Source: Muscardinus avellanarius (taxonomy: Eukaryota; Chordata; Mammalia; Rodentia; Gliridae). From it: a stretch of DNA of 64,000 nucleotides. The translations under genes were made by a program, and so were the position numbers. This document shows positions 21,195-31,917 of the stretch, one piece after another. Location of the stretch: positions 31,973,575 through 32,037,574 of the forward strand of contig OY726563.1 of assembly GCA_963383645.1 (NCBI GenBank), given 5' to 3'. Positions within the stretch are counted from its first letter, which is position 1. Every line of letters begins with the position of its first letter. The notes under the pieces were generated by a model. That model was given only the letters and a program-made list of their open reading frames with translations, did no database searches and was not told the origin of the DNA.

Positions 21195-21200
21195 TATAAA
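21195..21200 (+). promoter_or_regulatory. TATA box of MID1IP1
   Basis: TATAAA in the context ggacTATAAAttgag sits inside the CpG-rich promoter, about 690 bases before the start codon. Initiation is expected near 21220-21231. A TATA box within a CpG island fits a regulated, hormone- or nutrient-responsive gene. Confidence 0.7.
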
Positions 21201-21225
21201 TTGAGCACCTGGGATGGGTAGGGGG

Positions 21226-21352
21226 CCGACACAGCAACCGCAGCCCTCAGTTATAGTCCGGCCACTGACCACAGCAGCGCCGTTGCGTAGCAATTGCCGG
21301 CAGCGAACGCTCAGAGCTGCCTAGGACCCAGGATCTCGAGGTGCAGGAAGAG
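21226..21352 (+). other. MID1IP1: MID1IP1 noncoding exon 1 (inferred)
   Basis: The start is inferred from the TATA box about 30 bases upstream. The end is the donor AG|GTGGGT at 21351-21358. The exon contains no ATG. The exact transcription start is not visible in the sequence and could differ by tens of bases. Confidence 0.6.
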
Positions 21353-21624
21353 GTGGGTGCATCCGCCTCATCGCTGCCAAGCCGGGGTGTCTGCTTGAGC
21401 TCAGGGTTTTCGGAGGGAGAGCAGGGGAGAGGAGGAACTCCCCTTCCTTTTCTCCGTGGCTCTCTACCAGCAGGCAAGGAGGTGGGACAGCTAGGTCTCT
21501 GGGAGCCACCCAGGCGTCGTCCTGGGCTAGCAGTTGCCAGGGAGGGAGGGGCGCGCGGGCTGGGGCCCCGGAGCACTAACCGGGCAAATAATTTACCGTC
21601 TTTTCGTCCCTGTCTCCCAATCAG
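21353..21624 (+). other. MID1IP1: MID1IP1 5'UTR intron (inferred)
   Basis: The 272-base intron has a GTGGGT donor and a strong acceptor. The acceptor is a pyrimidine-rich tract (ttttcgtccctgtctcccaa) followed by TCAG at 21621-21624. The coding exon follows immediately. The sites are read directly, but use of this intron is inferred. Confidence 0.6.
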
Positions 21625-21886
21625 GCCGAGGCTCTACCCACCGACCACCCATCGCGAGCTTCCGGACGCCAAAACTAAGGGAAGGCGCGCATCACGGAGG
21701 GCCGGGCTGCTGCGAGCTAGACGAGAGTTGGAGAGGACGTAGGAGGAGCCGGGAATCCCGCCTCACCGGCTATAACCAGGCCCCCGGCGCGGGCCTCCGA
21801 GAGCGCGTGAAGGCGGGCATCCCCTTTCCAGGGCCCACCATCCTTGTTCCCCTGAGTCTCTGCGTTAAGGCGTCCCGGTGGCCACC
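21625..21886 (+). other. MID1IP1: MID1IP1 5'UTR part of the coding exon
   Basis: This GC-rich leader of 262 bases between the predicted acceptor and the start codon has no ATG in any frame. Together with exon 1 it makes an AUG-free leader, which suits efficient initiation at 21887. Confidence 0.6.
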
Positions 21887-22441
21887 ATGATGCAAATCTG
21901 CGACACCTACAACCAGAAGCACTCGCTCTTCAACGCCATGAATCGCTTCATCGGCGCTGTGAACAACATGGACCAGACGGTGATGGTGCCCAGCCTGCTG
22001 CGCGACGTGCCCCTGGCCGAGCCCGGGCTAGACAACGACGTCGGTGTGGAGGTAGGGAGTAGCAGCAGCTGCCTGGAGGAGCGATCGACTCCAGCCCCCA
22101 GCCCCGGCAGCGCTAACGGCAGCTTTTTCGCGCCCTCCCGGGACATGTACAGCCACTACGTGCTGCTCAAGTCCATCCGCAACGACATCGAGTGGGGCGT
22201 CCTGCACCAGCCGCCGCCCTCGCCAGCAGGGAGCGAAGAGAGCAACGCCTGGAAGTCCAAGGACATCCTGGTGGACCTGAGCCAGTTGGAGAGCTCGGAC
22301 ACCGGTGAGGAAGACCTGGAGCAGCAGTTCCACTACCACCTGCGCGGGCTGCACACCGTGCTCTCCAAACTCACCCGCAAAGCCAACATCCTCACCAACA
22401 GATACAAGCAGGAGATCGGCTTCGGCAATTGGGGCCACTGA
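21887..22441 (+). CDS. MID1IP1: MID1-interacting protein 1 (MIG12, Spot14 family)
   Basis: The protein is 184 residues and begins [14 protein letters not shown] recognise it as MID1IP1, which is 183 residues in human. The family is known to bind the midline protein MID1, stabilise microtubules, and promote polymerisation and activity of acetyl-CoA carboxylase, so it favours fatty-acid synthesis in the cytosol. The N-terminal helix (about 1-42) and the C-terminal block (about 80-108 and 143-184, ending FGNWGH) form the Spot14 fold. The linkers at about 45-79 and 109-142 are Ser/Pro/Glu-rich and look disordered. There is no signal peptide or membrane segment. The start is the ATG at 21887 in a perfect Kozak context (GCCACCATGA), followed directly by a second ATG. 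An in-frame GTG nine bases upstream is not a plausible start. The coding region has no intron and no frame disruption. Identity is near certain. The one-residue length difference falls in a linker. Confidence 0.97.
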   Translation: MMQICDTYNQKHSLFNAMNRFIGAVNNMDQTVMVPSLLRDVPLAEPGLDNDVGVEVGSSSSCLEERSTPAPSPGSANGSFFAPSRDMYSHYVLLKSIRNDIEWGVLHQPPPSPAGSEESNAWKSKDILVDLSQLESSDTGEEDLEQQFHYHLRGLHTVLSKLTRKANILTNRYKQEIGFGNWGH

Positions 22442-23340
22442 GGCGGGGCGGCTGCCCAACACCCTCTCGAGCCCCATCGCACCCTCTCTTTTTCCTTAGA
22501 GCTATTTTCTTCCTGGTTGTGGGACGCGAAAGACAGACTGCAAAGTTGGGCCGCGTATGTGCAAGGGGCTCCATGGGGCTGTGTAGAGGTGAGGGCCCTT
22601 GGGGAGAGGAGAGGAAAGTGGTGGTGGGCGATTGGGGCTCAAGGATCCCCCCCGGAGGGGGCCTGCATTCTATGTCGGTAGGAATAGGACTGGGCTGACG
22701 CCCCGCATTCAGCCTGTGCCTTTTTCCTGGGGTTTCTTTTCTGTTCTTTCCGGAGGAAAAGGGCCTGAGAAGGGGCCATGCCAGGGCGAGGCGCTGGGTT
22801 GCCACACTTGGGAGTGCAACCCGGGGCTGGGTGCCGGAAGGCGGGGCTTCATAGCCTCTTGCCCGCCCTGCGGTTAAGGGTTAAGCCGGTGGAGGCCCTG
22901 GCCTTGCTAGGATTGCATCAGTTTTCCGGTTTGCACTATTTCTTTTTGTAACAGTGGCCCTGTCTTAAGTATTTCAAATTCCCTCCTTGCTCTGAAACTT
23001 CAGCGATTCCATTGTGATAAGCGCACAACACTGTTGGTAACCGGTACTACTTTATTAATAATTTTCTGTTACACTGTACAGTAATCCTGTGGCACCCCAC
23101 CCCATCCCATTCACACAACCCCACCCCCACCCCAGTGTGTGTTAGCTGGCAGTGCACCATTAAAAATATAACCTTATTATGAGAAAGTGGATATATCCGA
23201 AATGGAACCACCTGACATTCTATTGTGTGGCGCATAGAATGATGAAGGGTTCCACACTTGTTATATGTCTTAAATTTATTTAAAACTTTTTTTAATCCAG
23301 ATGTAGACTATATTCTAAAAATAAAAAAAAATGTGTTAAC
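22442..23340 (+). other. MID1IP1: MID1IP1 3' UTR
   Basis: The 3' UTR begins GC-rich and becomes AT-rich after about 22900, typical of a long mammalian 3' UTR. It contains no SINE. The end is placed just after the first polyadenylation signal. Use of the second signal would extend it to about 23420. Confidence 0.65.
23320..23325 (+). terminator. polyadenylation signal AATAAA, proximal
   Basis: A canonical AATAAA is followed about 30 bases later by a GT-rich stretch (gcgtgtgttgctcttt, near 23353). This is the best candidate for the main MID1IP1 cleavage site. Confidence 0.65.
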
Positions 23341-23392
23341 TAAACTGGACAAGCGTGTGTTGCTCTTTAATCTGACAGTGATTTAGTCGTTA

Positions 23393-23398
23393 AATAAA
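23393..23398 (+). terminator. polyadenylation signal AATAAA, distal
   Basis: A second canonical AATAAA lies 73 bases downstream of the first. It is followed by T-rich and GT-rich sequence at 23405-23446 and may be an alternative cleavage site for the same transcript. Confidence 0.5.
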
Positions 23399-23419
23399 AT
23401 TAGATTTTTTTTAGCAAAA

Positions 23420-24150
23420 CTAAATTGTATTTTCTCTCTGGTGTTTCAAGGAGGTGGATATTCATTTCTGGAAGTGTTTGGTTTTGTTTGGGAAGTAGAT
23501 TTACTTACAAGTTGTATTTCTAATTTAGTACTAAAGTAGATCATACATCTCAAAAAGTTCATAAGTATTTGGGAAGGTACATATATTGTATCTTTCAACC
23601 ACTTTGGCTAGTTTATTGATGTACTTAATTCACATTTTAAATTTTTAAGAAGTTCAAGCACTAAAGTGTGTTGAAGCATAAAAACTTATTCTAAAGATTG
23701 GAATTTCTCATTAGTGAAAAGTGAAAATTTACAAAGAAACACAGGTTGATTACTAGAGTACACATCTTGCAGATCTTTAATTAGAAGTATCTGTTTATTT
23801 TGGGAAGTGTTTACATGTATTAAAACAGGAGCAGTGTCCTTTTTTCAGCAGTTTCCAACGAAGTGCTGAGCTTTTTCATATGGTACCCAGTATGGCTTCT
23901 ACTTTTCCAGTGACCCAGTGTACAATTGTAGACATCAGATCTGCTCCTGGCAGGGGTAGGCCTCTTAGGAATGCATTTTAGATGCCCTTATGATGCTCCA
24001 CGCTACAGGGATGGTGGGGCAGGAGAAACAGCATTCAGATTTTTTAATTTCATTATTTGTGTTGGGATGTCAGATCAAATTGTTTTCAATCTGGAAGTCA
24101 AAAGACATTCTCTGAATTCATAGGGCTTGAGAATGCATATATCTTTACAG
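23420..24150. other. downstream flank of MID1IP1, no repeats recognised
   Basis: Unique AT-rich DNA directly after the gene. I see no coding signal. Confidence 0.45.
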
Positions 24151-24154
24151 TTTA

Positions 24155-24376
24155 TTATCATTTGGCACTGAGGATTGACCCCACAGTGTGTTCTACCCTT
24201 GAACTACATCCCCATTTCTCATATTTTTTACTTAGAAACTGGTATCGACACGCCCATTCCTTCTTTATTTTGAAACAGTGTCTCCCTAAATTACTGAGGC
24301 TGGCCTGGAAGCTATGATTCTCCTGTCTCGGCCTCCCAAGTACTGGTGGTATAGGTGTCTGACACAGTTCCCAGTT
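24155..24376 (-). mobile_element. B1-dID SINE, diverged
   Basis: A reverse dimer with several small deletions (ggcactgaggattgacccca to acacagttcccag). Older than most copies here. Confidence 0.75.
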
Positions 24377-24379
24377 TAC

Positions 24380-26024
24380 AAATTAAAAAATGCAGTGTAT
24401 GGGGGAGGGGTGAAGGCAGGGGCAGCTCAGGTCTATTATCAGCTTTTAGCAGCAGTAAAAAAAAAACTGGGAAGTCTCAAAACTGGGGTGCTTGCCAGAG
24501 CAAGTTAATCGTTAATATAGAAAGATAAGCTGGGCAGCACCAAAAGTAAAGTGTATAACCTCTTGTTTTATGTTCCCTTTAAAATAATCAATGTGCAAGC
24601 AAAAAAGTCAAAGAAAGGGAACTATGGGAACCATGTATTTAGCAGAAAGAAACACAAAGACTTGGGAGCCAGAAAATTGTGTGCACAAATCCTTTTGTTG
24701 CTGTGTATATTTAACTCTCCTGTCCTGTTGCTACATTTGAAATCAGGCATAAAATTAAAATGTTTACTTCATGGAGTTGCAGTGAGAGATGATACACATA
24801 AAGACACTGACACTTCTTCGAAGTTTCCTTAGGCACTGCTGAAGTGTGTTATGGGTTTCTCTCTTATTCTAAATACTGGTTCATGGCTCTATTTCCTCCC
24901 CTGTATCCCTTATCCCATGAAAATCAGGCTTGGACAGGATTCCACTTTAAGAAAAAGTCTAATTCCAGTTACATGTGTGAAACTATCCTTAAACCACATC
25001 GTTGAAGTCATAAGAGGGAACCTGAATTAAAACCAAAAAGTCAGTTTGGGTTAAGGAATAAAAAACTCTATGTGATCTTAGCTACAAGTTGATATCAGAA
25101 AATTCTAGAGGTATATAGACTACAGAAAAGTATACCTAGCATACATACTAAATGATGAAATATGAATTAACAACTTTATACCTAAAACTACTGTTCAGTA
25201 GTTTTTTATATTTGTGTATATATGTTCGTGCGCACGCACGCACAAACATACATACATACATACATACATACATACATACAAATAGTGAATCTGACTAGGG
25301 AGTGATGATGCATACTGTTATAGAGAATTAATTTTTTCCGAACCAGTATGGTTTCCAGGCCCAGTCAGTCATGTTCCACTGATACTATTTTATTACAGAC
25401 CTGTTTATGAAACAAAACCAAGAAAAATTCCCAACAAGGTTCACCTGTTAAAACTTCTCAAGCTCTTTGTGATTTTGCCTCATTTCTGAGATAAAGTAGT
25501 GACTTCCATCTTTGCGGAAGATCTTTGGAAAGTAGAGTATCCTATGTGGCATCTCCCTCAAAACATTTAGAGAAAAGCTGCCCCAGTGTCCCAGTCCTTG
25601 CCAATTTGACCTAAGGGAAGGCACTGAAAGATGAAGTGAGCATACTAGAACTGGTTACTCTCCAGATGACTTACATTTGATAAGAAATTTCTACATCAAA
25701 ACCTCACACTGCAAATTTCTAGAAAGCCTGGTTTTACCTCTAAAAAAACAGGTTCCTGCTTTGCTTTGCTCAAGTAGGGATTTTCAAGATTTAGATTTAG
25801 ACAATGTATTTTAGTGGTCTGGACTAACTTACTCTTTATCTAAACCTGAACTCAATTTATTAAACAGCATGTCATGGCAGCTGGGATTATTATTCTCTGG
25901 GCCAATTTGAAAACTAATCTAACATAGACAACATTAAAACAGTGAAAATCATTGTCATTTGCATATGCCTCATCATTTCCCCTTATTTTTAGTTGCTGAA
26001 CAAAAAATCATTTAGGAAATAGTG

Positions 26025-26028
<4 letters not shown>
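24380..26028. other. unique intergenic DNA
   Basis: The only structure is a compound CGCA/CATA microsatellite at about 25231-25280. The 25380-25800 stretch has no resemblance to a repeat that I recognise. No gene is seen. Confidence 0.45.

Positions 26029-26072
<44 letters not shown>
26029..26072. repeat. (TC)n microsatellite
   Basis: About 21 CT units, forming the tail of the adjoining reverse SINE. Confidence 0.92.
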
Positions 26073-26073
<1 letters not shown>

Positions 26074-26294
26074 CTCCTTTCTCTCTCTTTTTTGATGGTA
26101 GTGAGGTTGGAACTCAGGGGCTTTCTACCTCCGGGCTATACTCCCCAACCTATTTTATATTTTATTTGGAAACAGGGTCTCACTAAGTTGCTGAGAGCCT
26201 CACTAAGTAGCTGAGGCTGGCTTCGAACCTGTGTCATCCTCCTGTCTCAGCCTCCCAAACGCAGGGATTACAAGCATGCGCCACCACACCCGGT
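26073..26294 (-). mobile_element. B1-dID SINE
   Basis: A well-preserved reverse dimer from gatggtagtgaggttggaac to ccaccacacccggt. Confidence 0.9.
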
Positions 26295-26410
26295 TTATTT
26301 TACATTTCCACTGTTTCTGAGATGATGGCACATTGGACATAGCTCCAGTGGATTTAGAGTTCAAACTTTTTATCATGTATCTCTTTTAGAAAAAATAAAG
26401 GCATTTGCCA

Positions 26411-26562
26411 TACATGGTGACAGAGGCCTGTCATCCTAGCTACTCAAGAGGGCTGAGGCAGGAGGATTGCATTTTTGAGGCCAGTCTAAGCAACTTCGTG
26501 AGACCCTGTCTCAAAGTAAGAATTGGCTGGGGAGGTAGCTCAGTGCTAGAGCATTAAAAATA
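26411..26562 (+). mobile_element. older B1-ID SINE, variant
   Basis: A sense copy with an atypical start (tggtgacagaggcctgtcat) and an ID half that stops at gtgctagagcatt. Probably an older relative of the dimer. Confidence 0.65.
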
Positions 26563-26714
26563 AAATCTCACACATAACACAGCATGTATCCTTTTTTTGT
26601 AATAGGGAAACTAATATATTTTTTGCCAATCATTACATTCTTCTGTAATTTATTTCAGAGAGTTTTGGATAAAGTAGTGACAAAAAGAATGTTTTCTTTA
26701 AAAATTTTAGAGGT

Positions 26715-26919
26715 TGCTGGGCATGGTGGCACAAGCTTGTAGTCCCAGCATTCTAGAGGCTGAGATTGGAGGATCTGGGTTTGTGGACAGCTTTCAGCTG
26801 GTGAGGCCCTCAGCAACTTAGTGAGACACTGTTTCAAAATAAAGAATAAAAAACAGGGCAGGGGGGTAGCTTGGAGGTCGAATTCCCCTTGGTTCCATCC
26901 CCAGACCTGCAAAAAAAAA
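26715..26919 (+). mobile_element. B1-dID SINE
   Basis: A complete dimer with the target-site duplication ttagaggt (26707-26714 and 26920-26927). Confidence 0.9.
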
Positions 26920-27020
26920 TTAGAGGTGAATGTTTTGCTCCTAAGAAAGCCTTTCTGAGAAGTTTTGGGAAACTTCAAACATGTGGGATATTAGATTCAT
27001 CTTTTACATTTAAACTACTA

Positions 27021-27021
27021 G

Positions 27022-27056
<35 letters not shown>

Positions 27057-27259
27057 TGTGTGGTACTGGGGTGGAACCCAGGGGTATTCTACCTCCAAGC
27101 TACACTCCCATTCCTGTTTTTTATTCATTATTTTGAAACAGCGTCTCACTGAGTTGCAAAGGGCCTCACTAAGTAGCTGAGGCTGTCTGTGAACCGCAAT
27201 CCTCCAGGTCTCAGCCTCCCAAATGCTGGGATTGCAAGCGTGCACCACCATGCCTGGCT
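27021..27259 (-). mobile_element. B1-dID SINE with T-run and (TG)n
   Basis: The tail reads as T-run plus (TG)n (27021-27062). The body runs to gcaccaccatgcctggct. Confidence 0.9.
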
Positions 27260-27261
27260 GC

Positions 27262-28435
27262 TACAAGTGTTTTTAAAGTTGAAAACATTATGTAGTTTCT
27301 GATCAAGGGTACATTGATTTCATTATCAACATAGTTTAAGCTGTAAACTAATTTTTAAGGCCATGTCCATATTTTTAAATAACTCGAGGAAATTTAAGGG
27401 CTGTTCTTGAGTTACTTGAAACACTTGACTTGGTTTGTAGCTCATTTGGAGCAGTGTAGAATTTACTGATATGGGTAGACATTATGATAGTCTACTATCA
27501 ACAGCAGTTTCTATATCTGGAAAACTAGTACCATCTTTTGACTCATACAAGCACGACTTCTGCCAGGAGGTACTCCACTGCAGAGAACCTTCACTCTGTC
27601 CTAAGTCCTTGCCACTCTCAATGAAGCAAGGAGTCATTAAAGGCAATGGGATACCCAAAGCTGTGCTCCTACTTCTAACCCATACTCTGGGCATAAATAC
27701 TCCTGAGCCTATTTAAGGGACTTCATAGACAACTACCCTGGGTTTTTTCTTCCAGTGATGGATGAGCTGGTGATTTGTACACCCTGGGCTTGAGGCTGAG
27801 GCATGGTGGGAGCTGAGGATGAGACTTAAGTATCCACACTGGGCTTTCCATATGATTGCAAGCAAGGCCATTTGCAGCGCAAAACCCAGTTTGAGTAGGA
27901 AGATAGAGAGTTGGAATGTAGGCTAGGGGTGCAGTTTGTTATTTTGTCTTGCCTGCCTGGCTTTCATAACAAAAACTGTGACGCCAGCAGAAAAGAAATA
28001 AGAGGTGAAAGCAGCTCAAGCTTTGAAGCCTCTTCCGGTTTCAGCAAATGAAGATTCCATGGCTTTTCTCCCAGCTTCCCACATTCCTCAGGATTCTCCT
28101 TCCTCGTGGAAAAGTGGTATTTAAATAATGAAATGTTGAATAAAGAAAAGAAAACCACATCTATACATAGAACTTTCCCAGCTGCTTGCTATTCAGTGCT
28201 CCAGTGGTAGTGAATATAGCAAAGGCAATTTATTCTAGACTTAAACAGATAAATCTTCCATAAAACTTCGAAGATTTCACTTCATGATGATTACCTTCAT
28301 CCTTTTATATTTAGTTAGCAATTTTATTTCTAATGTCAAAATTCTTAGTCAAATCCAAGCAGAAAACAAATAGTTGTGCATCTGTCTGAAGGAGACCCAC
28401 CCAACCACAACTCTCATCAGTCCTTCCTGTTTTGG
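27262..28435. other. unique intergenic DNA
   Basis: No repeat or gene recognised. The open frame at 27471-27716 is short and unlike any protein I know. Confidence 0.45.
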
Positions 28436-28450
28436 CATTCTCTACTTTTA

Positions 28451-28657
28451 TTTATTTATTTATTTATTTATGGTGGTACTGGGGTTCCTGGAAGCCCTTC
28501 TACCTCCAGGCTACACTCCCAAACCTATTTTTACATTTTTATTTGGAAACAGGGTCTCCTAAACCAGCGCACGCGGCTGGCTTCGAACCTGTGTGGTCCT
28601 CCTGTCTCTGCCTCCCAAGCGCAGGGATTACAAGTGTGCGCCACCACGCCCAGCTGA
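28451..28657 (-). mobile_element. short B1-dID subfamily SINE with (TTTA)n tail
   Basis: The short form with ggttcctggaagcccttcta. It has a 15-bp perfect target-site duplication cattctctactttta (28436-28450 and 28658-28672). Confidence 0.94.
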
Positions 28658-28672
28658 CATTCTCTACTTTTA

Positions 28673-30007
28673 AGAAGAACATTTTTTGTACCTTTCCATG
28701 CTTTTTCTTGTAGTTTGCTACTTTTTTCTATGCTTTCAAAGCTCTGGGCCTAGCGGTTTTGAAACTGTGTCTGCCAGTGTGCCCAAGTTGAAGCTGGTAA
28801 CAATAAGAATTGTAGAATGTCCTTATCACCAGTTATGAACAGGGTTATAGATGGTACTTTCTGGTCTCAAATTGTCTAGAGAAAGGAGATTCTAACATAG
28901 TAGCTAAGAAATGAAGGAAAGCAATAGCAAAACACAGAGTTTGGTTCTCTATTTAATTAGCACAATTAACAATGCTGGGAGGGTAATTTTCTAGAATTTA
29001 CTTATTGGTATCAATCTTACTAGTGTTGATATGTGCACCTTTATCAAGGAGCATTCAGTTAACAGGATGAAACTGGACACTGTTCATTTGATGTTTTCAA
29101 AGGTAGAAACTAACTTTGTAGTTTTCTTTGCCCTTTTGAATACCACACTGCTGAGGTAAAGAATGCTGTAGCTTGTGGGTGAGCTCAATAGGACCAATTA
29201 AAACCTGACTTCTCTTCCACCATGTTGAAATACCTGACAGAACTTGCTGTGTCCTTGGATAATGGCCTGTTTTTTTTTTTTTCTTAGCAGACATCTAATT
29301 GAGATTTACTGTTTAGTAGGAAGGAAAGATGGAGACAAGACTATTGCATTGAGGTTCTGACCAAGGTATTTAAAAGTTTCCAATTTTTCACATGCAATTT
29401 TAATTTTAAGTCCTGTTTTTTTTTAAAAAAATGAAATGTTTACCTTGCGAAAGAGCACTTATATATTCCATAGCAGCCAAAGTATGTGCAGAATGCAAAG
29501 AGTGTAGTTAGTGTAGATGAGTCATTCAAAAGAAGTTGTAGTGTTATATGGTATCTAATTGACATTGCAGCTTGTAACTCAGGGATGGTTTGGGAATATA
29601 ATTTTGTTTCTGTTTTGCTAAGTACTTGTTGACAATTCCTTCATAGCTTAGATGTTTGGGGAGAGACTTCCAGAAATTTAGAATGGTTAACCCTGGTTTT
29701 GGGGATCTTGGAGGAATTTCACAAAGCAGCAGCTCTTTCCCCACAGTGGATTTGGGAGCAGAAGAAAATGTCTGCTCCCTATGGCCAGGCTGATCCCAGG
29801 GGGAAAAAGGGCAGTGCTAAAACAAAATTACTTAATTTACTCTTTCCAAATTTACCCCACCATCCTGGGAGTGATGGAGAAAGACAAAATTTGTTACAGG
29901 ACACTCACACATTGGAAACCTGTGAAGCAGAGGGAAATTATTCTCTTCTCATAGCAGACCATGGTACCTTTTTTCTTTAACTAGAACAGCAGTAAAATTT
30001 AAGTTGA
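28673..30007. other. unique intergenic DNA
   Basis: No repeat class recognised apart from a T-run at 29270-29282. Small open frames at 29097-29294 and 29544-29980 are not supported by any recognisable protein. Confidence 0.45.
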
Positions 30008-30222
30008 GCCTTGGGTATGGTGGCCCACGCTTGTAATCCCAGCTTTTGGGACCAGAGGATCCCAGTTCTCTGACAACCTCAGCTACTTAGTGAGACACTT
30101 TGGAACTCAGTGAGACCATGTTTTTAAAAAATAAAAATGACTAAGAAATAGGGCTGGGGGTATAAATCAGAGGTATACTGCCCCTAGGTTCCATCCCCAG
30201 TACAGTACCACACACACAAAAA
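30008..30222 (+). mobile_element. B1-dID SINE
   Basis: A sense dimer, diverged at the B1 start (ccttgggtatggtggcccac), ending ccatccccagtacagtacc and a short CA tail. Confidence 0.85.
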
Positions 30223-30522
30223 TTAAGTTTAAGCTTATGAAATTGCTGTTTCTGTCAATCCCAAGTGATTGAATAATCTCTAATTCCAGTAGACTGATGC
30301 TCCTCTGTGGACATACTGTAGTCCCAGTCCTCACAAAACTATTATTTGCTAACTCAAGGGCTGGTCTAATCTTGAGATAGCAGGAGTAGGGGACGAATGG
30401 CAATCAAAGGGGGAGGGTGGCAATTATATAAAAGAAACAGATAGAATGGAATAAATAGAAAACAACAATAAAAAGATAAAATGGAAAAATGTTAGAGAAA
30501 TTGTAGCAAATTATATGTTTTA

Positions 30523-30733
30523 TTTATTTATTTTTTGCGGGTCTGGGGGTGAAACCCAGGGGCCAAGTTACACCCCCTGCCCTATTTTTTATTCTTTAAT
30601 TTGAAACCGGGTCTCACTGAGTTGAAGAGGGCCTCACTAAGTAGCTGAGGCTGTCTGCGAACCGCAATCCTCCGGTCTCAGCCTCCCGAATGCTGGGATT
30701 ACAAGCGTGCGCCACCACGCCCGGCTGAAATCG
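30523..30733 (-). mobile_element. B1-dID SINE
   Basis: A reverse dimer of the gcgggtctgggggtgaaacc subtype with the target-site duplication tatgtttta (30514-30522 and 30734-30742). Confidence 0.92.
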
Positions 30734-30753
30734 TATGTTTTAAAAATGGCTGC

Positions 30754-30954
30754 TGTAGCTGGGTATTTTATAATGGTGCATACCTGTAATCCCAGTACTC
30801 AAGAAGCTAAGACAGGAGGATCACAGGTTCAAGAGCAGCCTCAGCAACTTTGTGAGACCCTGTTTCAAAACAAATAAAAATAAAATAGGACTGGGGGTGT
30901 AGCTCAGAGGGCGAAAGCCCCTGGGTTTAATCCCCAATACCACACACACAAAAA
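30754..30954 (+). mobile_element. B1-dID SINE
   Basis: A sense dimer with the target-site duplication aaaaatggctgc (30742-30753 and 30955-30966). It landed next to the preceding copy, in the opposite orientation. Confidence 0.92.
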
Positions 30955-31029
30955 AAAAATGGCTGCCATTATTTCTGGCTCCACATGCTGTTTTACAACC
31001 TCGTCACCTTCTATCAAGCTTACTTCTGT

Positions 31030-31695
31030 CTAAATAAATCTCCTTGAATTTGGATGGGATATGTGAATTCCTTGACTAAGTGAATGTGGCTGTTACTTCC
31101 AAGGCCAGGCCACAAAAGGTGACACATCTTCCTTCTGTATGAAATACATGGCTGCTCTTGGAACCAAACTGCCATTCTAGGAGGAATCCCAAGTCCTGTG
31201 GAGAGCCCACGCCTATGTATTCCAGCTACCAGTGACACTGAGTTCCCTGTTAACAGCCAGCATGAGATCCCAAGTATGCAAGCAGGCCATCAAATGACTG
31301 TAGCCCCGGCATGTGAGCCACCTTAGCTGATGCCAAGTGGAGAAGAGACAGTGTCCTTGCTGAGCCCTGCCCAAACTTCTGATTCATGTGCAAAATATTC
31401 TTTCTTTCTTTCTCTTTCTTTCTTTCTTTTCTTTCTTTCTGGTGGTACTGGGGTTCCTGGAAACCTGTTTACCTCCAGGCTATACTTCCAGACACCTATT
31501 TTTTATATTTTTATTTGGAAACAGGGTCTCTTAAGCCAGCGCGGCTGGCTTCGAACCTGCACGATCCTCCTGTCTCTGCCTCCCAAGCACAGGGATTACA
31601 AGCGTGCGCCACCACACCCGGCAAATATTTTCATTTTTTAAGCCACTAAGTGGTTTGTTATACAACAACAGATAACTGTAACAGAAGCCTTTCCC
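31030..31695 (+). mobile_element. MaLR-type LTR, split by a SINE
   Basis: Motifs 'catggctgctcttggaacca', 'gtcctgtggagagcccacgc', then after the SINE 'taagccactaagtggtttgt' and 'aacaacagataactgtaac' follow the order of ERVL-MaLR LTRs. It is a solo LTR with no internal gene. Confidence 0.55.
31399..31622 (-). mobile_element. short B1-dID subfamily SINE with (TTTC)n tail
   Basis: The short form carrying taagccagcgcggctggctt. It is inserted in the LTR with aaatatt on both sides (31392-31398 and 31623-31629). Confidence 0.92.
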
Positions 31696-31917
31696 CAAAT
31701 TTCAGGAGATTGTCCAACTAAATGAAAACAATTCAAAGTAGAATGTAATTTATGGAACTGAATCTGTTTTATCGCTGTTACCTGAATCACAGCTTATAAT
31801 AAACCTGAAGCCTTTGGAAATATTCATCTGATGGCTGGAATAGAAAATAGAAGGATTAGAAATAATAGATAATTGGAGAGGTGCTATAAATTACAGTTTA
31901 CAATTCTGTTAAAATTT

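Larger units (their letters stand above)
20870..22460. promoter_or_regulatory. CpG island covering MID1IP1 promoter and coding exon
   Basis: The stretch is clearly GC-rich with frequent CG dinucleotides (for example cggcgcgccccgcccc near 21047-21062), unlike the AT-rich surroundings. It includes Sp1-type GC boxes at 21051-21062. The edges are judged by eye. Confidence 0.8.

Noticed and set aside
20799..21221. 140-codon open frame upstream of MID1IP1
   Set aside because: It lies in the CpG island, where stop codons are scarce. It overlaps the TATA box and promoter, and its Ala/Pro/Arg-rich product resembles nothing known.
21341..21742. 133-codon frame in the MID1IP1 leader
   Set aside because: It crosses the predicted intron and exon boundary and is composition-driven.
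21878..21886. In-frame GTG that would extend MID1IP1 by three residues
   Set aside because: The ATG at 21887 has a perfect Kozak context and matches the known protein start. A GTG start is not expected in a vertebrate nuclear gene here.
22028..22477. 149-codon antisense open frame across MID1IP1
   Set aside because: A shadow of the GC-rich coding exon, with no recognisable domain.
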